Shown here in pieces: positions 5,285-7,329 of a DNA stretch of 7,329 nt. The stretch is taken from assembly GCA_028684915.1 (NCBI GenBank), contig JAQUEZ010000288.1, forward strand, positions 1-7,329, in the 5' to 3' direction. The stretch comes from Desulfobulbus sp. GTDB taxonomy: Bacteria; Desulfobacterota; Desulfobulbia; Desulfobulbales; Desulfobulbaceae. The notes beneath the pieces were generated by a model. That model was not told the origin of the DNA and searched no databases. It saw only the letters and a list, made by a program, of their open reading frames with translations. Each line of letters begins with the position of its first letter. Position 1 is the first letter of the stretch. The translations under genes and the position numbers were made by a program.

Positions 5285-5607
5285 TTGTTCCCCTTTAAAA
5301 GTTCTGAATATCGGATTTGGGCAAGGTCGATATCTCGTTTTGCAGTGGCTTGCGTTTTTTTCTGGAATGCGTGGAGAACGTAAACCGCATCGGCGAGCCT
5401 GGCGGTATAGATTACCCGGTATGTCCCCGAATCATCCCAAATTCGGATTTCCTCAACCCCTTTGCCAATGGACGGCATTGGCTTGAAGTCGTCCGGCTGT
5501 TCACCGCGTTGCACTTTGTCCAGTTGGTAGCCTGCATCCTGTCGGGCGTCTTCTGGGAAATCCCGCAAACGTTTGAGCGAGTCCCCAATGAATCGGATCA
5601 GTTTCAT
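5281..5607 (-). CDS. HigB/Gp49-like RelE-superfamily toxin
   Basis: 108 residues from the ATG at 5605-5607. The frame is open 16 codons further up, but that extension crosses the promoter and shows no family sequence. Motifs in order: MKLIRFIGDSLKRLRDFPED (strand and first helix), ARQDAGYQLDKVQRGEQPDD (second helix), FKPMPSIGKGVEEIRIWDDS, GTYRVIYTARLADAVYVLHA and FQKKTQATAKRDIDLA. This is the full Gp49-like (PF05973) pattern, with the basic and aromatic residues R68-equivalent, F81, K83/K84 and T85 near the end of the sheet. These proteins are ribosome-dependent mRNA endoribonucleases. It pairs with the overlapping antitoxin gene and would act as an addiction or phage-defence module for the element. 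No truncation is seen. Confidence 0.88.
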   Translation of the reverse strand: MKLIRFIGDSLKRLRDFPEDARQDAGYQLDKVQRGEQPDDFKPMPSIGKGVEEIRIWDDSGTYRVIYTARLADAVYVLHAFQKKTQATAKRDIDLAQIRYSELLKGNK

Positions 5608-5613
5608 GATTTG

Positions 5614-5641
5614 ATTATATCTGTTTGGATATAAAGTGCAA
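5614..5641 (-). promoter_or_regulatory. Promoter and inverted-repeat operator of the toxin-antitoxin pair
   Basis: On the minus strand, TTGCAC (reverse complement of 5636-5641) and a perfect TATAAT (reverse complement of 5614-5619) are separated by 16 nt. Between and overlapping them is ATATC-N6-GATAT (5617-5632), a symmetric site suited to an HTH antitoxin. Only 6 bases separate the -10 box from the toxin ATG, so the transcript would begin at or next to the start codon and carry no ribosome-binding site for the toxin. Confidence 0.65.
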
Positions 5642-5676
5642 GGGTGAATGTGCAACTCATTGCCCTGGTATTGATT

Positions 5677-6795
5677 TCATGACGAGGTCTTTCCGTTCAG
5701 CCGTTCAGTGATCGAGCCGGCCACGGTTTCGGCGGCTTTTGTTGCCGCTTCGTCCATCAGGTGCGCGTATCGTTTTGTTGTGCCTTCGGAACGATGACCT
5801 AGCAGTTCGCCAATTTGTGACAGCGTATATCCTTCAGAGATTGCCACCGAGGCGAAGCTGTGACGCAGATCATGCAGCCGGAGATCGGGACAACCCGCCT
5901 CTAGTCGTGTTGTTTCCCAAAGTCTTTTGGGAGATTTGATCCCGGTTATGCTTGTATTTGGTCCGCATCGCGGTAGGGCTTCCAGAATTTCCATGGCCAC
6001 GGAAGGAAGATAAATTACCCTGTCATGGCCAGTGTGGTCTGTTTTGTGTGATTTTAGAATCAGCTTGTTGTTTTGCAAATCGCGCCATTTTGCGTTGGCT
6101 ATTTCGCCGCTTCTGGCTCCGGTGAGGATCAGGAGAAAGATGAAGGCCACCGATCCGGGATCTATGACCTTTTTCCTATGCAGTATAGCCGCTAATTTTT
6201 CGGCTTCTTCACTGCTCATATATCGGCGGCGCTTTTGTTCTCTGTATCGTTTGACGTGCTGGCACGGATTGGAGCCGATTGGCCGCAGGCCCCATTGTTC
6301 GCACAGGCGGAGGAATTTCGACACAAGGGCAACTGTGCGGTTTGCCTGATAAGGTATGCTTTTCATGCCATCATGCAGCCGGTACACTTCCGGGTAGGCG
6401 ATGGCGTCGACCGGTAGATTTTTGAACCAGTCGGGGAAATGCTTTTCAAATATCCGTTTATCCTCGCTTGCTGTCTTTTTAGCTTCAGCATGTTCTGACC
6501 AGTAACGAGGCCAAACGTCGGCAACCGTGGTGGCTTGGTGAGTTTCCTTGCGATCTAAGACGGGATCTTCCCCGAGGGACACCTTGAAAAGCATGTCGCG
6601 CGCCGCCCGTCGTGCTTGGTCCAGGGTGATGTTTCCATAATCGCCAATTTTAGGCCGGCGTTCTTTCTTGGATTTTGTGCGGAAATAGAGATAGAAGGAT
6701 TTGCGGTTTTCAAAAACTCTGAGGTGAAGGCCGGTGACTTGGTCGTCTCGCAATATCTCGCCAGGAACCGCCGCCTTGATCTGCGCTATGTTCAC
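5677..6795 (-). CDS. int: P4-type tyrosine integrase/recombinase
   Basis: 372 residues from GTG 6795, chosen because AGGAGG (reverse complement of 6801-6806) lies 5 nt upstream; an ATG at 6840 would add 15 residues without a comparable site. Residues 1-75 are the arm-DNA-binding domain of P4-type integrases (TGLHLRVFENRKSFYLYFR, IGDYGNITLDQARRAARD). Residues 88-180 are the SAM-like core-binding domain, and 190-350 the catalytic domain. All catalytic residues are present: R228 (TGARSGE), K251 (KSHKTDHTG), H308 and R311 (HDLRHSFAS), H334 (LLGH) and Y343 (KRYAHL). The enzyme should integrate and excise the element by strand exchange in the tRNA-Thr gene whose 3' half lies 130 bases beyond its start. 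No excisionase gene was found next to it. Confidence 0.93.
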   Translation of the reverse strand: MNIAQIKAAVPGEILRDDQVTGLHLRVFENRKSFYLYFRTKSKKERRPKIGDYGNITLDQARRAARDMLFKVSLGEDPVLDRKETHQATTVADVWPRYWSEHAEAKKTASEDKRIFEKHFPDWFKNLPVDAIAYPEVYRLHDGMKSIPYQANRTVALVSKFLRLCEQWGLRPIGSNPCQHVKRYREQKRRRYMSSEEAEKLAAILHRKKVIDPGSVAFIFLLILTGARSGEIANAKWRDLQNNKLILKSHKTDHTGHDRVIYLPSVAMEILEALPRCGPNTSITGIKSPKRLWETTRLEAGCPDLRLHDLRHSFASVAISEGYTLSQIGELLGHRSEGTTKRYAHLMDEAATKAAETVAGSITERLNGKTSS

Positions 6796-6925
6796 AACAT
6801 CCTCCTTTCTGCTGATCGCACATTGGTCGCAACGCATCATGTTTTATGGTGGAGGAACGTACAGGTGATGTTGTGGAAAAGCAAGGTGTTATGATGAATC
6901 GTTGATTATATGGAAGCTGTGAAAT

Positions 6926-6974
6926 CTGATTCGTAATCAGTAGGTCAGCGGTTCAAGTCCGCTTATCGGCTCCA
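6926..6974 (+). other. 3' part of tRNA-Thr(CGU): probable attachment site (attR)
   Basis: The sequence folds as the right half of a tRNA: CTGA-TTCGTAA-TCAG (anticodon stem and loop, anticodon CGT), variable loop AGGTC, T arm AGCGG-TTCAAGT-CCGCT with five perfect pairs, 3' acceptor strand TATCGGC, T73, and encoded CCA ending at 6974. TATCGGC would pair with GCCGATA, the acceptor of bacterial tRNA-Thr. No GCCGATA or D arm lies in the preceding 60 bases, and position 27 (T6925) does not pair with position 43 (T6941). The 5' half is therefore missing and the homology ends at about 6926. This is the expected scar of integration into the 3' half of a tRNA gene. A complete tRNA-Thr should lie at the far left end of the element. 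Confidence 0.8.
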
Positions 6975-6982
6975 GTAAAAAC

Positions 6983-7024
6983 AACGGGTTACATGGTATT
7001 TTACCATGTAACCCGTTCCTTTTT
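6983..7024 (+). terminator. Strong intrinsic terminator after the tRNA fragment
   Basis: A perfect 16-bp stem, AACGGGTTACATGGTA with its complement at 7002-7017, closes a TTT loop and is followed by CCTTTTT. It starts 9 bases after the tRNA CCA and is probably the original terminator of the tRNA gene, left behind on the chromosomal side of the attachment site. The mirror strand has an A-tract before the stem only in part, so it serves mainly rightward transcription. Confidence 0.85.
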
Positions 7025-7329
7025 AGGACGCCCGTTAAATCGCGGCTTCTGCACTCTTTTTTTTATCGCAACATGCTGTTATACTTATAGGGGGGCTACA
7101 GGGGGGCACATAAACCGAGAAACTTTGAATAGCGTGGAATGATGGTACTTTTGAGGTACTTTTTCCAGACTTTATGGGGACTTCCGGGGAATGAGAAAAA
7201 AATTTTCGGACAAATTTCTAAAACAAGAAACTTTTCGATTTTGAGGCAAAACGGCTGGGTTTTGCATTTAGAATGAGAAAATTAAGATCCACTTTTTGGG
7301 GTCTTAATCCGTAGCGAAGGTTCGGCAGA
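7025..7329. other. Gene-free flank with helically spaced direct repeats and hairpins
   Basis: No coding region is supported. Three pairs of direct repeats occur: GGGGGGC(T)ACA at 7090-7100 and 7101-7110, GGTACTTTT at 7144-7152 and 7155-7163 (11-base period), and GGGGA at 7176-7180 and 7186-7190 (10-base period). Two inverted repeats follow: GCAAAAC-N6-GTTTTGC (7246-7265), and a 10-bp stem with one G-T pair between 7281-7290 and 7299-7308. Arrays of short direct repeats beside a tRNA end are typical of arm-type integrase-binding sites, so this flank may be the attachment end of another element rather than plain chromosome. Confidence 0.5.

Noticed and set aside
6796..6840. ATG start giving a 387-residue integrase
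   Set aside because: AGGAGG sits 5 nt before the GTG at 6795, and the family's N-terminus begins there; the upstream 15 codons include the ribosome-binding site itself.
6926..6974. A complete functional tRNA gene
   Set aside because: The 5' acceptor strand and D arm are missing upstream and position 27 does not pair with 43; only the 3' part is present.
7025..7329. CRISPR array from the repeated motifs in the right flank
   Set aside because: The repeats are 5-11 bases, directly adjacent, of three different types and in pairs only; they fit protein-binding sites rather than repeat-spacer units.

Overview
The window looks like one end of an integrated filamentous-phage-type (inovirus/Pf-like) prophage, or a closely related small integrative element, with an accessory cargo region, in a Gram-negative host. 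The host is perhaps a deltaproteobacterium of the Desulfovibrio type. That guess rests on the short CI-type repressor, which ends its DNA-binding domain in the 'W-[IV]-[LM]-TGEGP' pattern common there, and is only moderately supported. Base composition is patchy: the phage-like genes and the integrase are about 50% GC, the 2018-2434 stretch is extremely AT-rich, and the other cargo genes are in between. This suggests an assembled region.

Layout. (1) 1-759, minus strand: a compact early operon of small genes: a one-helix membrane protein, an 86- or 56-residue protein, a CxxC/CxxC zinc-ribbon protein, and the first 25 codons of a protein that may be the ssDNA-binding protein. (2) 760-854: a divergent control region with a near-consensus sigma70 promoter for the minus-strand operon and a perfect GGTGCA-TTTT-TGCACC palindrome just inside its expected transcript. 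(3) 855-1286, plus strand: the CI-type repressor. (4) 1377-4887, plus strand: cargo, comprising a membrane protein that resembles the membrane anchor of Mrr-type nucleases but has a DUF4124-like tail instead of a nuclease domain, an orphan AT-rich three-helix membrane protein, an MgtC/SapB family protein, a GNAT acetyltransferase and a class I methyltransferase. (5) 5003-5607, minus strand: a HigBA-like toxin-antitoxin pair with its own compact promoter. (6) 5677-6795, minus strand: a complete P4-type tyrosine integrase. (7) 6926-6974: the 3' part of a tRNA-Thr(CGU) gene without its 5' half, the expected scar of integration (attR), followed by a strong intrinsic terminator. (8) 7025-7329: a gene-free flank with paired direct repeats at helical spacing and two inverted repeats. 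It could be chromosome or the attachment end of a second element in tandem.

How it fits together: the repressor probably silences the leftward phage operon through the palindrome, the integrase maintains or excises the element at the tRNA, the toxin-antitoxin pair stabilises it, and the genes between repressor and integrase are in the position where Pf-type prophages carry accessory genes. The complete tRNA-Thr, the coat genes, the replication gene and any full-length Zot/gI gene would lie to the left of the window. No CRISPR array, rRNA or intact insertion sequence was seen.
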